A DNA stretch of 50,860 nucleotides, taken from Bordetella parapertussis (GTDB lineage Bacteria; Pseudomonadota; Gammaproteobacteria; Burkholderiales; SG8-41). The position numbers were made by a program, and so were the translations under genes. How positions within the stretch are numbered: the stretch's first letter is position 1; every line of letters starts with the position of its first letter. The notes beneath the pieces were generated by a model, which was not told the origin of the DNA, made no database searches, and was given only the letters and a program-made list of their open reading frames with translations. The stretch spans positions 1 through 50,860 of the forward strand of contig CAMATZ010000043.1 of the NCBI GenBank assembly GCA_945861275.1. Reading direction: 5' to 3'. Shown piece by piece: positions 32,278 to 41,995 of the stretch.

Positions 32278-33513
32278 ATGCCCAGTCCCGCACGCGCCAA
32301 GAAAGGCAAACCGCATCTGCTTCGCGACAATCAGCAATGGTTCTTTGATTGGATGGTGAAAGAAACCGGCAAGACTTTTCACTTTCAGCCCGATGGCCGC
32401 GGGCGCTTTCCGCGTACCGTGCGCAGCCACGACATGATCGCCAAACACGTGGGCCTGGCGGCGAAAAAATCTGAACGTCTGGCACAGGCCGAGATGGAGG
32501 CGGGCCACAAGGAAACGGCGATGGAACTTTATTATTCGGCGGCGTTGCAGTACGCCGATGCGCAGCACGTGGTGTTCGAGACTGCCGACGAGAAAAAATT
32601 TCTGCACGGCGGCGTCATCCGCTGCTACGACAAGGTGCGCGAACTGGCGCCTTATCGCATTGAGCACGTGGATGTGCCGTGGAACGGCACCGTGGTGTCG
32701 GGCAACCTGCATTTAGCGCCCGGCGACGGCGCCAAGCCGCTGATTTTTTATGTGCCCGGTTGCGATCAGACCAAGGAGGCGTGGCCGCATCCGTACTACA
32801 ACCAGGCGCTGCAACGCGGCATGCACGTGTTTTCATTCGACGGCCCCGGGCAGGGCGAAAGTAATCTGCGCGGCATCCGCCTCACCGACGACAACTATGA
32901 AGATGCGGCGGGCGCGGTGATCGATTATTTGATCAAACGCAAGGAAGTCGACGCCAAAAAAATCGGCGTTTATGCGCTCTCCTTCGGCTCATTCTGGGGC
33001 ATGCGCATCGCCGCGAAAAATCGCCACATCGCCGCCGCCGCCGCGCCGTGGGCGTCGTTCGTCGACAAATATTATTTGATGACCGAAGAATCGCCGCGCT
33101 ACAAACAACTCTTCGCTTATCTCACGCAATCCTCCAGCGAAGACGAACTCGATGCGGTGTGGCAAAAAATGACCATGGACGGGCTGATGGAAAAAATCAC
33201 CTGTCCCACGCTGATCGTCACCGGCGAATACGATCCGCGCGCACCGGTGGATGAGGTGTACCGCTTGTTCGATCAGATGAAAGCGCCGGCGGAACTGTGG
33301 GTGTTGCCCGATCAGCATCACAATGGCTCGATTACACAGAAGGGCCGTAGCTCGGTGTGGGAGGCCGACATCCACGCGTTTGTGTGCGACTGGTTGCGCG
33401 AGCGTTTTAACGGCGTGCCGGTGAAACATCCGGGCAAATCACTGTGGGTAGACCCTGCGGGCGCGGGGCCGAACGCACCGGGAGTGAGTTACAAGCGGCG
33501 GTGGTTTGAATAG
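32278..33513 (+). CDS. Alpha/beta hydrolase (2,6-dihydroxypseudooxynicotine hydrolase-like)
   Basis: This 411-residue alpha/beta hydrolase has an N-terminal helical part, then the core from ~150: PLIFYVPGCDQTKEAWPH (oxyanion region), HVFSFDGPGQGESN, the nucleophile elbow YALSFGSFWG, the acid in VTGEYDPRAPVDEVYRL and the His in LPDQHHNGS. The layout (helical lid before the core) is close to DHPON hydrolase and related C-C bond hydrolases. Substrate is not deducible. AAGGAA lies before the ATG. Its last 59 bp recur at 35017-35075, after the RAYT/repeat block. Confidence 0.88.
   Translation: MPSPARAKKGKPHLLRDNQQWFFDWMVKETGKTFHFQPDGRGRFPRTVRSHDMIAKHVGLAAKKSERLAQAEMEAGHKETAMELYYSAALQYADAQHVVFETADEKKFLHGGVIRCYDKVRELAPYRIEHVDVPWNGTVVSGNLHLAPGDGAKPLIFYVPGCDQTKEAWPHPYYNQALQRGMHVFSFDGPGQGESNLRGIRLTDDNYEDAAGAVIDYLIKRKEVDAKKIGVYALSFGSFWGMRIAAKNRHIAAAAAPWASFVDKYYLMTEESPRYKQLFAYLTQSSSEDELDAVWQKMTMDGLMEKITCPTLIVTGEYDPRAPVDEVYRLFDQMKAPAELWVLPDQHHNGSITQKGRSSVWEADIHAFVCDWLRERFNGVPVKHPGKSLWVDPAGAGPNAPGVSYKRRWFE
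33455..33513 (+). repeat. Direct-repeat copy 1 (3' end of the hydrolase gene)
   Basis: This 59-bp segment, the last 19 codons and stop of the hydrolase gene, recurs at 35017-35075 in the same orientation with 5 mismatches and no gaps. The pair brackets the block of REP-like units and the RAYT gene. Confidence 0.85.
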
Positions 33514-33524
33514 TCGCAGAAGCG

Positions 33525-33613
33525 AGGGTGGGCACGCTGTTTGTGCCCACGTGTAGCGGCGTGGGCTACGTTCGACGGCGTGGGCAAAACAAAAAGCGTT
33601 TTGCCCACCCTAC
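33525..33613. repeat. Composite REP-like repeat (BIME-like), copy A
   Basis: The unit has two hairpins: GTGGGCACgctgtttGTGCCCAC and GTGGGCAAAACaaaaagcGTTTTGCCCAC, separated by ~28 bp with a GCGTGGGCTACGTTCGACG core, and ends CCCTAC. Copies B and C at 34155 and 34923 have the same order and length (89-90 bp). Confidence 0.88.
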
Positions 33614-34154
33614 CTTTACTGACGCTGAGACAGCGCTTAATCGTGGCAGCCCCTATTGCCCGAAATCTTGTCTATTTTGTGACAAGCGCCAATAGTCCGC
33701 GCTCGGACAAACGACGCGAATCCGTTCCCCCGACAATTTTAGGGGCGATCGGTGGGCTTTCAGAGAAGCGTTGCATTATCGATCAAGACGTACGAGAATG
33801 GCACGATCCCACGGTAAAGAGGGACGAATAAAGGTTGAAAAAAAGCACTACCAAGACCCGTTTCAGTTCACTCCCAGCAAGGTTCGGACTGTTACGGGTC
33901 TTCCCATTTGGGCTGCGGGCCGGTAGTGTCAATCATCGGGCTACCGCAGCCTCTGCTCTATCTTGTCATCTTACGACGCCTACGTAATTGGTTGTTATTA
34001 AGTATATGGTAGTCCGCGACAGTCTTTCGAATATTTTCGATGGAGATTTGGCGGCTTTGGAACATGTCCAAGCATAAAGCGCCGTACCAAAAAGTACAAA
34101 CTCCAGCGGGCGATGCAGCGCGCAGAACGCAGTCAGTTCGTCGATGAGCGAGCG
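33614..34154. other. Gene-free stretch inside the repeat block
   Basis: About 540 bp between composite repeats A and B. Short frames exist on both strands (for example a 43-codon + frame from 33798 and a 71-codon - frame ending at 33966), but none has a recognisable product, and their starts or ends lie in repeat sequence. It may be decayed mobile DNA. Confidence 0.5.
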
Positions 34155-34244
34155 TAGGGTGGGCACGCTGTTTGTGCCCACGCGTTGCAGCGTGGGCTAC
34201 GTTTGACGGCGTGGGCAAAACAAAGAACGTTTTGCCCACCCTAC
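34155..34244. repeat. Composite REP-like repeat (BIME-like), copy B
   Basis: Same two-hairpin unit as copy A, starting TAGGGTGGGCACG and ending TTTTGCCCACCCTAC. It lies upstream of the RAYT gene. A decayed half unit (GCACGCTGTTTGTGGCCACGCG) follows at 34282-34306, nearer to the transposase ATG. Confidence 0.9.
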
Positions 34245-34333
34245 AAAACTAATAAATCGCTCGTGGGTCAATTTCAATTGAGGCGCACGCTGTTTGTGGC
34301 CACGCGGACAAACGCTCGTGCTAATGTCATCAC

Positions 34334-34873
34334 ATGTCCCGTTACCGTCGTAGCCTTGCCGCCGGCGGCACATTTTTCTTCACGGTAAACCTCGCTGACC
34401 GGGAAAGCCGCTTGCTGGTCGCGGAAATGGATCGCTTGCGACGCGCGTTCGAGCTTGCGCGTGCTCATTATCCTTTTCGCACGATAGCCTATTGCGTGCT
34501 GCCAGACCATCTGCATGCCGTGTGGCGGTTGCCGGAGAATGATGCGGAATTCGGCTTGCGCTGGGGTGTGATCAAACGTGCGTTTTCACGCGGCTTGCCG
34601 GCCGCTGGTGCGCGCTCGGGAAGCAAGATCGCCAAACGCGAAAAAGGTTTGTGGCAGCGGCGCTTTTGGGAACATCAGATTCGCGATGATGAAGATTTGC
34701 AACGCCACGTGGATTACGTGCATTTTAATCCGGTGAAGCACGGGCATGTGAAGCTCGTGGCGGATTGGCCGCATTCGTCGTTTCACACCTATGTGGAGCG
34801 GAGGATATTGCCGGCGGATTGGGCGGGCGCCGGGGTTGATGCTGACGTTGCTACTTTTGGTGAAGGCGGGTGA
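34334..34873 (+). CDS. REP-associated tyrosine transposase (RAYT, Y1/HUH-like)
   Basis: This 179-residue single-strand transposase-like protein carries the His-hydrophobic-His motif in YCVLPDHLHAVWRLPEND and the nucleophile Tyr in RHVDYVHFNPVKHGHVK, preceded by KGLWQRRFWEHQIRDDED. These are characteristic of RAYTs, which nick at REP hairpins and are thought to disperse them. It is flanked by composite repeats B upstream and C downstream, with two stray half units close to its ends. That is the expected REPtron arrangement. No clear Shine-Dalgarno is visible. Confidence 0.92.
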   Translation: MSRYRRSLAAGGTFFFTVNLADRESRLLVAEMDRLRRAFELARAHYPFRTIAYCVLPDHLHAVWRLPENDAEFGLRWGVIKRAFSRGLPAAGARSGSKIAKREKGLWQRRFWEHQIRDDEDLQRHVDYVHFNPVKHGHVKLVADWPHSSFHTYVERRILPADWAGAGVDADVATFGEGG

Positions 34874-34881
34874 GGTGGCGC

Positions 34882-34904
34882 GTGGGCACAAAAAGCGTGC
34901 CCAC
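34882..34904. repeat. Stray REP half unit after the RAYT gene
   Basis: GTGGGCACAAAAAGCGTGCCCAC, an inverted-orientation version of the first hairpin of the composite repeat. It begins 9 bp after the RAYT stop codon. Confidence 0.8.
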
Positions 34905-34922
34905 AGCTACTCTCAGGGCGGG

Positions 34923-35011
34923 TAGGGTGGGCACGCTGTTTGTGCCCACGCGCTACGGTGTGGTCTCGTTCGGCAACGTGGGCAAAACAAAGAGCGTTTT
35001 GCCCACCCTAC
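34923..35011. repeat. Composite REP-like repeat (BIME-like), copy C
   Basis: Same two-hairpin unit as copies A and B, downstream of RAYT. The central spacer has diverged (GTGTGGTCTCGTTCGGCAAC), but both hairpins are intact. The direct-repeat copy of the hydrolase 3' end starts 6 bp later. Confidence 0.88.
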
Positions 35012-35016
35012 CTGTA

Positions 35017-35075
35017 CTGCGGGCGCGGGGCCGAATGCGCCGGGGGTTAGTTACAAGCGGCGGTGGTTTGATTAG
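35017..35075 (+). repeat. Direct-repeat copy 2 (duplicated hydrolase 3' end)
   Basis: 59 bp matching 33455-33513 with five substitutions. The stop codon of the EAL-domain gene on the opposite strand (35072-35074) lies inside it. It shows that a duplication or repair event brought the RAYT block in, leaving a gene fragment behind. Confidence 0.85.
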
Positions 35076-35887
35076 CGCAATGCAAAGGTAGCGCCGGGTT
35101 CGGCACTTTCCTGCAGCAAACGGAGAAACTCGTCTTGCGGCAGCGGGGTGCTTAAATAATATCCCTGTATTTCGTCACAGCCATGGTCGCGCAGGAAGTG
35201 CAATTGCTCGGTGGTTTCGACACCTTCGGCGATGACCTTGAGCCGCAGGCCATGCGCCATGGCGATGATCGCCTGGGTAATCGCCGCATCGTCGGCGTCC
35301 CCCGGAATATCGCGGATGAACGAACGGTCTATCTTCACGCTGTCTATCGGGAAACGCTTGAGGTAGCTCAGTGACGAATAGCCGGTGCCGAAATCGTCAA
35401 TCGAAAGATGTATCCCCATGGCTTTGAGCTTGACCAGCAGATCCACCGCGTGCTGCGGATTGTGCATCACCATGCTTTCGGTGATCTCGAATTCCAGCGC
35501 GGCTGGATCCAGCCCGGTCTCGTCCAGCACCCGTGCCACATCCTGCAGCAGATTTTCGTGGGCGAACTGACGTGCCGACAGGTTTACCGCCATGCGCAAC
35601 AGCGGCAGCCCCTGCTCCTGCCAGGACTTGTTCTGGGCGCAGGCTGTCTTCAGCACCCACTTACCAATCGGCACGATCAGGCCGGTTTCCTCGGCCAGCG
35701 GGATGAACTGCGCGGGCGGGATCAGCAACTTGCCCGGTTGCTGCCAGCGCACCAGCGCCTCCATGCCGGTGATGCGCCCGCTGCCGATTTCAACCTTGGG
35801 CTGGTAATGCAGCAGAAACTCGTTGCGCTCCAGGGCGTGGCGCAGGTTGGATTCCAGCGCCAGGCGCTCGAGCGAGTGGACGTTCAT
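35072..35887 (-). CDS. EAL-domain c-di-GMP phosphodiesterase part of a broken GGDEF-EAL gene
   Basis: This 271-residue frame covers a complete EAL domain: [48 protein letters not shown] and [12 protein letters not shown]. All catalytic acids and the Asn/Lys are present, so the domain could hydrolyse c-di-GMP. It is in the same frame as the GGDEF fragment upstream and separated from it by a single TAA (35897-35899). The aligned position is usually Tyr in FYSAQMN-type linkers. The internal Met at 35887 has no Shine-Dalgarno, so independent translation is doubtful. It is best read as the 3' part of one gene. Confidence 0.85.
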   Translation of the reverse strand: MNVHSLERLALESNLRHALERNEFLLHYQPKVEIGSGRITGMEALVRWQQPGKLLIPPAQFIPLAEETGLIVPIGKWVLKTACAQNKSWQEQGLPLLRMAVNLSARQFAHENLLQDVARVLDETGLDPAALEFEITESMVMHNPQHAVDLLVKLKAMGIHLSIDDFGTGYSSLSYLKRFPIDSVKIDRSFIRDIPGDADDAAITQAIIAMAHGLRLKVIAEGVETTEQLHFLRDHGCDEIQGYYLSTPLPQDEFLRLLQESAEPGATFALR

Positions 35888-35896
35888 TTGCGCCGA

Positions 35897-36280
35897 TTAG
35901 AACTGGCAGTTGTTCCTGCCCTGTTCCTTGGCGCGGTACATGGGGATATCCGCGTTCTTGAGCAGGGTCTGCATATCCGCGTCGTCATCCGGAAAGATGC
36001 TGACGCCGATACTCGTGGTGAGCTGAAATTCCTGCGCCTCGAGCACGAACGGCTTGCCCACCGCGGCAAGGATTTTTTGCGCTATCTCGGTCACGTGCAC
36101 GGGCTGCGCTATTTCCTCGATCAGCACCACAAATTCGTCGCCGCCGAGGCGCGCAGCGGTATCGCTTCCGCGCAGGCATTCACGCAACCGTTGCGCGACA
36201 TCCTTTAGTACGCGGTCGCCGGTGTTGTGGCCCAGCGTGTCGTTGATGATCTTGAAGCGGTCAAGGTCGATGAACAGCAC
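35897..36280 (-). pseudogene. GGDEF-domain fragment between a frameshift and an in-frame stop
   Basis: The frame holds most of a diguanylate cyclase domain: VLFIDLDRFKIINDTLGHNT, RLGGDEFVVLIEE and TTSIGVSIFPDDDADM. The GGDEF signature and the RxxD inhibitory site (RGSD, five residues before it) are intact. Its start is artificial: the upstream gene enters this frame if one base is added near 36317. It ends at TAA 35897-35899 in the linker before the EAL domain. So the fragment is flanked by two lesions of the same ancestral gene. Confidence 0.85.
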
Positions 36281-39171
36281 CGCCAGCGGCTTGGTGTGGC
36301 GCTGAGCCTGGGCGAGGCGTGGTGCAGGCGCTGATTGAACATGCTGCGGTTGGGAAGCCCGGTGAGCTCATCAAAGTGCGCGAGATGACGCACGCGTTCC
36401 TCCGCCTGCTGGCGCACCAGATATTGCCCGATCTGGTTGCCGATCGTGCGCACCGTCTGCATCAGCATTTCGTCCGGCTTGCGCACATCGCGGTGGAAGA
36501 ACTCCATCATGCCGAGCACCTCGTTTGCCGGTAGCAGCGGAAAACCGAAGGCGCCGTGCAGCCCCGCCTTGATTATCAGCGGTGCGCGCCGCAAACCCTT
36601 TTCCAGCGTCATGTCTGCAATCCAAACCAGCTGGCCGGTGTTGTAGATGCGCCGCACCAAGCCCTGCCCCAACGGCGCGCCCGGCTCCAGGACCCCTGCC
36701 GTATTGTGAGCCATAAACTCGCGGATTTCGGGGGTGTCGATCCCCCAGCATTCAATGCACCGCAGCAGCCCGCTATCTTTTTGCCACTGCCAGTGCGCCC
36801 CACATTGCCATCCCATGGTTTCGCAGATGATCCGGATGATCCTGGATATCGCTTCTGCTGTCGTCGGCGCCTCTGCCAGCACGCGCGTCACGGCGTGCTC
36901 CATCGCCTGGTGTTTCTCGGCCTGCTTGCGTTCGCTAACGTCTTCGATAACGCGAATGTAGTATTGAGGCGCACCGGCATCGTTGCGCACCAGCGACTCG
37001 GTGCGGCGCACCCAGATTACCGTTCCGTCCTTGCGCAGGTAGCGCTTGTCCTGCGAGAAATGGTCTATGGCGCCGGAGCGCAGCAGGCTACGCTGCTCGC
37101 TTCCCATACCAATGTCGTCCGGGTGGTTGAGAAACCCCGGCGGCCTGCCGATGAGTTCTTCCGGCGCATAACCGACGATCTCGCAATAACGCCGGTTAAC
37201 CTTGATGTTGCGGTCTTGAAGATCAAAATGCGCGATGCCGACCGCGGCCTGATCGAACGTGGCGCGGAAGCGCTCCTCGGTCTCCTTCATCGCCGCCTGC
37301 GCCTCTTTGAGCGCCGTAATGTCCTGCAGAATGACCGAGGCGCCGACGAGGTTTCCGGCGCCGTCCTTGATGGGGGAATGGCTGGCCAGGACAGATATCA
37401 CCCGGCCATCCTTGGTCATGCGATCGGACTCGCGTGCCACCACCGCGCCGCGGAGCAAACTTTCGTTGTTTTGCGTCAGGTTGGGTGAGCGGCCCGGCGG
37501 CAGGGTCATGGCGCTCGGCCTGCCGATCACTTCCGCTGCGGTGTAACCCAGCATCTTTTCTGCGCTGGCGTTCCACGACAGGATGGTGCCATCGAGCGCG
37601 CGGCTGAAGATGGCGTCGTTCGAGTTCTCGACGATGGCCGCAAGCTGGGTGCGCGCGGCCTCGGCCTGTTTGCGCTCGGTAATGTCGACGACGGTACCGA
37701 TCAAACCTGCGACGCTGCCGTCGGCGCGGGCAAAGGTGGCCTTGTAGTAAATCGTGTCATGGCGCTGCCCGTCGGGGGTGGTGATGGGCGTCTCGAAGAC
37801 CTGGGTTCCGGGGCGATCCCACAGTGCCTGGTCCAGCGCATGCCGGTGATCCGCGACTTCCGGGTTGTTGGGGTAGAGGTCGTGCACTGTTTTGCCGATG
37901 AATGCTGCTCTGGGCACGCCAAAAAACTTTTCCCACGCGCGGTTGACGCCAAGGTAGCGTCCCTCCGTGTCCTTGAAGAAGACCGGGTTCGGCAGGGCTT
38001 CGATCAGCTCTTGCGTCATGCGCTGCGCCGCAGCCAGGCTCGCCTCGCTGCGGCGCAGGTCCTCGGTGATGCCCGCAGCGAGCGCCACGGCGCGCCCGCT
38101 GGTGCGCGCGAGCGAGCGTATCAGTCCGAACAGCAGCAAGCTGATGGTGAGTCCGCCGAACAAGGCAAATAACGGCAGCCGGCGATCGCGCGCCGCGACA
38201 AATTGCTGCCGTGCGTTAAAGTGCAGGTTCCAGCGGCGCCCACCCACGTCCAATTCCATCACCCGGGTCAGACCCGCCAGCTTGCCATCGCGCACGGCCG
38301 GCGGCGAGGCGGGCGCCAGCAGGCGCTCGCTGTCAAACATCAGGTTTTCGGCTGCAGGCGGCTGCAATCCCTTGGGCGCATCCTGGAATCCGGCGTCGTG
38401 GATGCGGACGTGGATATTTTGCAGGAAGGTCTCGCTCAGTACTCCGCGCATCAGATCGATTACCACAAACGACGAGCTCACCATGCCGGTGAATGCCTCG
38501 CGGCGCTGCGCCACGGTGGCAAGCGGCATGCCTTTTCGATACACCGGCAGACGCATTGCAAACCCCGGATGCCGGCGCGGATCGAGTGCCAGCGCAATGC
38601 TTCCGGATGCGGTGATCTGCCCTGAATCCCGCGCGCGCACGAGTGCGGCAAGGCGTACCGCGTCGCCGCCGAGGTCGAGACCGAGCGCGGCCTCGTTTCC
38701 CGCCATCGGCTCGACATATTGCACCACGACGTATTCCGCCCGCTCTCCCGGCGGCTTGATCGCAAAATCCGCATAACCGCGGGAATCTATGCTGGTATCC
38801 GCGCGCACCTTTGTTTCAAACGCCTGGCGTTGCGCGGCAAGCAGGTGCTGACTGTAGTGGATGACTTGTATGCCGGGGTAGCGGCGGCTCAGATCGAGAC
38901 TCGCGATGTAGTCGCGGAATTTTTCCCGGCTGACGGGATCCACCGCGATAAACAATCCCCTGATGCCAAGCAGCACGTCGGCGTACGCCTGCATGCGCGC
39001 CGCAGCGGCGTCGCATGCATCGGAGACAATGTTGTCGAAATTCTGCCGGGCTGCATGCTCCACCTGGATTGTCCGCCAATACGCAGCGGCGACGGACAGT
39101 GCGACACCGAGCGCAAGCACGACATATGCCGTTGCGGCATGAGCCAAGGCGCGGGTCAGCTTCGCTTGCAT
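36205..39171 (-). CDS. CHASE-PAS-PAS-PAS-GAF sensor with truncated GGDEF (frameshifted GGDEF-EAL protein)
   Basis: This 988-residue frame starts with TM1 (residues ~10-30), a periplasmic CHASE domain (~75-290, LGIRGLFIAVDPVSREKFRD), TM2 (~330-352), three PAS/PAC units (PNPVFFKDTEGRYLGVNRAW; NAIFSRALDGTILSWN-like and AAVGIAHFDLQDRNIKV-like segments), and a GAF domain (~750-920). It enters GGDEF with LAHFDELTGLPNRSMFNQRL, then continues out of frame (SPRLSATPS...). Restoring one base near 36317 gives a single frame through GGDEF. With the TAA also read through, the ancestor was ~1366 residues. It would have been an inner-membrane c-di-GMP switch sensing a periplasmic ligand. Confidence 0.86.
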   Translation of the reverse strand: MQAKLTRALAHAATAYVVLALGVALSVAAAYWRTIQVEHAARQNFDNIVSDACDAAAARMQAYADVLLGIRGLFIAVDPVSREKFRDYIASLDLSRRYPGIQVIHYSQHLLAAQRQAFETKVRADTSIDSRGYADFAIKPPGERAEYVVVQYVEPMAGNEAALGLDLGGDAVRLAALVRARDSGQITASGSIALALDPRRHPGFAMRLPVYRKGMPLATVAQRREAFTGMVSSSFVVIDLMRGVLSETFLQNIHVRIHDAGFQDAPKGLQPPAAENLMFDSERLLAPASPPAVRDGKLAGLTRVMELDVGGRRWNLHFNARQQFVAARDRRLPLFALFGGLTISLLLFGLIRSLARTSGRAVALAAGITEDLRRSEASLAAAQRMTQELIEALPNPVFFKDTEGRYLGVNRAWEKFFGVPRAAFIGKTVHDLYPNNPEVADHRHALDQALWDRPGTQVFETPITTPDGQRHDTIYYKATFARADGSVAGLIGTVVDITERKQAEAARTQLAAIVENSNDAIFSRALDGTILSWNASAEKMLGYTAAEVIGRPSAMTLPPGRSPNLTQNNESLLRGAVVARESDRMTKDGRVISVLASHSPIKDGAGNLVGASVILQDITALKEAQAAMKETEERFRATFDQAAVGIAHFDLQDRNIKVNRRYCEIVGYAPEELIGRPPGFLNHPDDIGMGSEQRSLLRSGAIDHFSQDKRYLRKDGTVIWVRRTESLVRNDAGAPQYYIRVIEDVSERKQAEKHQAMEHAVTRVLAEAPTTAEAISRIIRIICETMGWQCGAHWQWQKDSGLLRCIECWGIDTPEIREFMAHNTAGVLEPGAPLGQGLVRRIYNTGQLVWIADMTLEKGLRRAPLIIKAGLHGAFGFPLLPANEVLGMMEFFHRDVRKPDEMLMQTVRTIGNQIGQYLVRQQAEERVRHLAHFDELTGLPNRSMFNQRLHHASPRLSATPSRWRCCSSTLTASRSSTTRWATTPATAY

Positions 39172-39251
39172 GTCTGCCTATCGCGAGTTCCTGGGAAATT
39201 AGCGCAATACAAACGAGCCGGCATGGGCCGCATCCCGCCCCTCAGGCTGCG

Positions 39252-40142
39252 TCATCCCGGCATGCCTGCCAATGCACTATCCGGCACCGTGCCCGCCACG
39301 GTCGTGCGGTGCATGTTGCGGCGGTATTGGGTTTTGTCGAACGTGGTGGCGCGATGCAGCGCACAGCGGTTGTCCCAGATCACCAGATCATGCTGGCGCC
39401 ACGGATGGCTGTAGACAAATTGCGGCTGCGTGCAGAACACGGTCAGCTCATCGAGGAGCGCCATGCCCTCGTCGCGTGACATGCCGACAATCTCCTGGGC
39501 GTGCGAACCGACGTAAAAATTCCTGCGGCCATTCACCGGGTTGGTGCGTAGCAGCGGATGGGTCACGGTGAGGCGCGTCTTTTGCTCCGCGTTGTACGCG
39601 GGGTCGTCGAGGGCGTTGGGCGCCGCGACGCGATGCACGCCTATCAGTCCTTCGAGCGCTGCCTTGCGCGCTTCGGGGAGCGCCGCGTAGGCGGCACGCG
39701 CGCTCGCAAAATCGGTATTGCCGCCGGCCGGCGGCACTTCCCTGCCCGACAGCAATGAGCAGAGTGCGGCGACAGACTTGAACGAACTATCGGTGTGCCA
39801 TTCCTCATTGCGCAGCCGGTGGAGCATGCTCGGATGGTCAAGGGGCAACAGCCTGCCCTGCGCGTCCATATTGGTCATCACCGCGATATGGCCGGGCTTA
39901 AAGTTGTTTCCCGGATGCGCCTCCATCGTTTCCAGCGTGCCGAAGTTGCGGCTGAATGCAATCTGCGACGCATCGTCGAAGGGCTGGTCGCGAAACACCA
40001 GAATCTGGTGTTCGTTGAAGGCATCCCAGATCGCGCGAAAGTCTTCGCGTGCCACTGGCACGGTGAGATCGATGCCGGTGATCTCCGCGACAAACAGCGG
40101 GTGCAGCGGTTTGACGGTGAGTCGATTCAGAACTGCGGACAT
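39252..40142 (-). CDS. TfdA/TauD-family Fe(II)/2-oxoglutarate dioxygenase, second paralogue
   Basis: This 296-residue enzyme is of the same family as that at 30330: N-terminal LTVKPLHPLFVAEITGIDL, iron ligands in EEWHTDSSFKSVA and DLVIWDNRCALHRATTFDKT, and the 2-oxoglutarate Arg in YRRNMHRTTVAG. It would hydroxylate an organic acid with 2-oxoglutarate and O2. The start at 40142 is preferred over 40148 because GGAG lies 6 nt upstream of the second Met. It follows the broken c-di-GMP gene but is separated by ~80 bp and probably has its own promoter. The paralogue pair flanks ~9 kb of catabolic and mobile DNA. Confidence 0.87.
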   Translation of the reverse strand: MSAVLNRLTVKPLHPLFVAEITGIDLTVPVAREDFRAIWDAFNEHQILVFRDQPFDDASQIAFSRNFGTLETMEAHPGNNFKPGHIAVMTNMDAQGRLLPLDHPSMLHRLRNEEWHTDSSFKSVAALCSLLSGREVPPAGGNTDFASARAAYAALPEARKAALEGLIGVHRVAAPNALDDPAYNAEQKTRLTVTHPLLRTNPVNGRRNFYVGSHAQEIVGMSRDEGMALLDELTVFCTQPQFVYSHPWRQHDLVIWDNRCALHRATTFDKTQYRRNMHRTTVAGTVPDSALAGMPG

Positions 40143-40360
40143 GGGCATCTCCAGTCGGAAGGTTGTTGTATCCGGTCACCTGCGGCCGGTCAACCCGGCG
40201 GCGCCTAGCCTAATGCGCATTGGCTACCCGCGTCAAATCCGCAACCGCGCGATGGCAACTTGACGCCGCCGCCACGCGGGAACAAGCTGTAATCCGCGCT
40301 GCCATTGTGTCATTCGAGCAGCACCCAGCGCCAAACCGTTCACCGCCGAGGGAGGCAATT

Positions 40361-41380
<1,020 letters not shown>

Positions 41381-41403
41381 GGACTGGCGCAACAGGCGCT
41401 GCC

Positions 41404-41961
41404 TCAAACCGGCATGATGCGTTCTTTTCTGTCCGGCGGCAGATCGACGTCGAACGAATTGACGAGCAACGCGAGGCCATTGTAGTTGCCCATAATCAGG
41501 CCCAGTTCGATCACGCCCTGCTTGCCCAACTGCTCCAGCGCCAACTGAAATGCGCCTCTGCTGACGCGATGGGTGCGGAAGAATTCCTGCCCGAAGCGCA
41601 CTACGGCGCTCTCGTCATCGGCAAGCTGCGGCAGCGGCATGCGCTCGCGCAACGCGTCGACCAGCGCGTCACCGACACCGCTGGCGCGTGCCGATGCCGC
41701 GTGCGCGTTCCAGATGTACTGGCAATCCATCTCGCGCGCGGTGACCAGCATCGCCAGTTCCTGAATCTTTTTCGGCAGCGAGGATTCGTTGCGCAGATAC
41801 AGATTCACGGCATTCATCATCTGGTGCACTTTGGGCACGTGGATCATGATGGAGCCGGGGCCGGAGCGCGGAACCGCGCCATAGCCCTGCACCAGTTCAT
41901 CGAACGCGCCGCGCTGTTTTTCGGGAACGCTGTCCCGGCTTGCTGGGGGTATTCTTGCCAT
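41404..41961 (-). CDS. Carboxymuconolactone decarboxylase (AhpD-like) family protein
   Basis: This 185-residue all-helical protein has PKKIQELAMLVTAREMDCQY then IWNAHAASARASGV. The usual CxxC of AhpD is not visible; the segment has C with a later H (CQYIWNAHA), as in 4-carboxymuconolactone decarboxylase-type members. AGGAGG precedes the ATG at 41961. It is the third gene of a leftward group with two Bug receptors (34 bp gap). The substrate is unknown; a role in ring-cleavage lactone metabolism is plausible. Confidence 0.85.
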   Translation of the reverse strand: MARIPPASRDSVPEKQRGAFDELVQGYGAVPRSGPGSIMIHVPKVHQMMNAVNLYLRNESSLPKKIQELAMLVTAREMDCQYIWNAHAASARASGVGDALVDALRERMPLPQLADDESAVVRFGQEFFRTHRVSRGAFQLALEQLGKQGVIELGLIMGNYNGLALLVNSFDVDLPPDRKERIMPV

Positions 41962-41995
41962 TGGAGCCTCCTGTTGTTGGATCATTGAGACGCTA

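Noticed and set aside
33541-33831. 96-codon + frame after the hydrolase gene
   Set aside because: Its first third is REP-like repeat A, and the rest has no recognisable protein features or Shine-Dalgarno.
33966-34181. 71-codon minus frame between repeats A and B
   Set aside because: It starts inside repeat B and resembles nothing known to me. The hydrophobic run FVLFGTALYAWTC made me look twice, but one short frame is not enough.
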